A DNA stretch of 64,000 nt from Anaerolineae bacterium. GTDB taxonomy: Bacteria > Chloroflexota > Anaerolineae > Aggregatilineales > JAFGMM01. Below, piece after piece: positions 63,758-64,000 of this stretch. A program made the position numbers and the translations under genes. The stretch spans positions 911,005 to 975,004 of the forward strand of contig JAOSJO010000001.1 in the NCBI GenBank assembly GCA_027494055.1, written 5' to 3'. Each line of letters starts with the position of its first letter. The first letter of the stretch is position 1. The notes beneath the pieces were generated by a model. It did no database searches and was not told where the DNA came from. It worked only from the letters and a program-made list of their open reading frames with translations.

Positions 63758-64000
63758 TCAATCGCCGGCGCGGCGGATGACGACCAGTTTGTCAGCGCCC
63801 GACTCGGCCCCCCAGACCTCGCCCGGACGTCCCAGTATCTGGCGCACGTTGCCCGACGGGCTGGGCAGCGCGAAGACCGTGAACGCCTCCGTGGCCGGGT
63901 CGAAGCTGACGAGCGCGTTTGCGCCGAAGTCGCTGAGCCAGACAAGGTCATTCTCGTCCACGTAGACCGCGTAGGGGCGCGGATCCGCGCCGGGCAGCCG
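63758..64000 (-). CDS. Vgb-like (virginiamycin B lyase/SMP-30) propeller protein, partial
   Basis: C-terminal part only; the gene runs off the right edge. In-frame sequence RPYAVYVDENDLVWLSDFGA, LVSFDPATEAFTVFALPSP and RQILGRPGEVWGAESGADKL matches the blade repeat of virginiamycin B lyase and NHL/SMP-30 propellers (N.VW.SDFG.N.I..FDP.T..F....LP). It may be a lyase or only a sugar/lactone propeller; the catalytic His is not in view. It ends 25 bp from the convergent exporter gene. Confidence 0.65.
   Translation of the reverse strand, partial: RLPGADPRPYAVYVDENDLVWLSDFGANALVSFDPATEAFTVFALPSPSGNVRQILGRPGEVWGAESGADKLVVIRRAGD

Overview
This is a GC-rich (about two thirds G+C by eye), gene-dense stretch of bacterial chromosome with genes on both strands. 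The gene set points to a Chloroflexota member, perhaps Anaerolineae-like: very long multi-PAS kinases, a cyclic-2,3-diphosphoglycerate-synthetase-like GTPase, pyruvate phosphate dikinase, an F420-reductase-type dehydrogenase, GH38 and GH116 glycosidases, an Asp23 protein, TatA/B plus TatC, and many intergenic palindromes. This is inference from gene content; there is no rRNA or marker phylogeny in the window.

Layout. 1-8656 is a plus-strand two-component cluster: a membrane PAS-GAF histidine kinase, an Rcp1-type receiver, a giant receiver-PAS7-GAF histidine kinase and a receiver-kinase. An IS element (8675-9950) with a DDE transposase separates it from a tRNA-Thr(CGU). 10.2-18.6 kb holds uridine kinase, a VTT/DedA-like membrane protein, two multi-pass envelope proteins (one a GT-C-type glycosyltransferase), a tiny zinc-ribbon protein behind a near-consensus promoter, a GH13 amylase and a clan GH-A glycosidase. 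A long minus-strand run from the asnS promoter (25306) down to 18609 carries AsnRS, a propeller-like protein, a WecG/TagA glycosyltransferase, a sugar-phosphate transferase, a DUF2007-like protein, a P1 peptidase and a repeat lipoprotein. 25.4-34.4 kb is a sugar region: degenerate Nudix protein, ribokinase, GH38 mannosidase-like protein, true Nudix hydrolase, a lower-GC secreted protein and GH116.

34.5-41 kb contains a HEAT-repeat protein, a secreted gluzincin-like protein, a radical SAM enzyme, a TrmH/SpoU methyltransferase and an ABC-F ATPase. The ABC-F gene has a striking 5' leader: consensus promoter, 7-codon leader ORF, intrinsic terminator and an SD-masking stem. 41-46.3 kb is a minus operon fabG-asp23-nusB-tatA/B-tatC-cPGS-like GTPase, preceded by an unknown gene. 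46.7-52.4 kb has ppdK, a URO-D-like protein and mutL. 52.4-59.6 kb is minus-strand: zinc-ribbon/LysM protein, GrpE-like protein, F420-type reductase, an atypical Ser/Thr kinase, an extended Fpg, SufE and a rhodanese. The right end has a heterodimeric ABC exporter and the end of a Vgb-like propeller gene.

Many genes are interrupted by single-base indels, mostly in short G or C runs. In nearly every case the adjacent frames join into one normal protein, so sequencing or assembly error is more likely than decay. I report such genes as single spans and give approximate break points.
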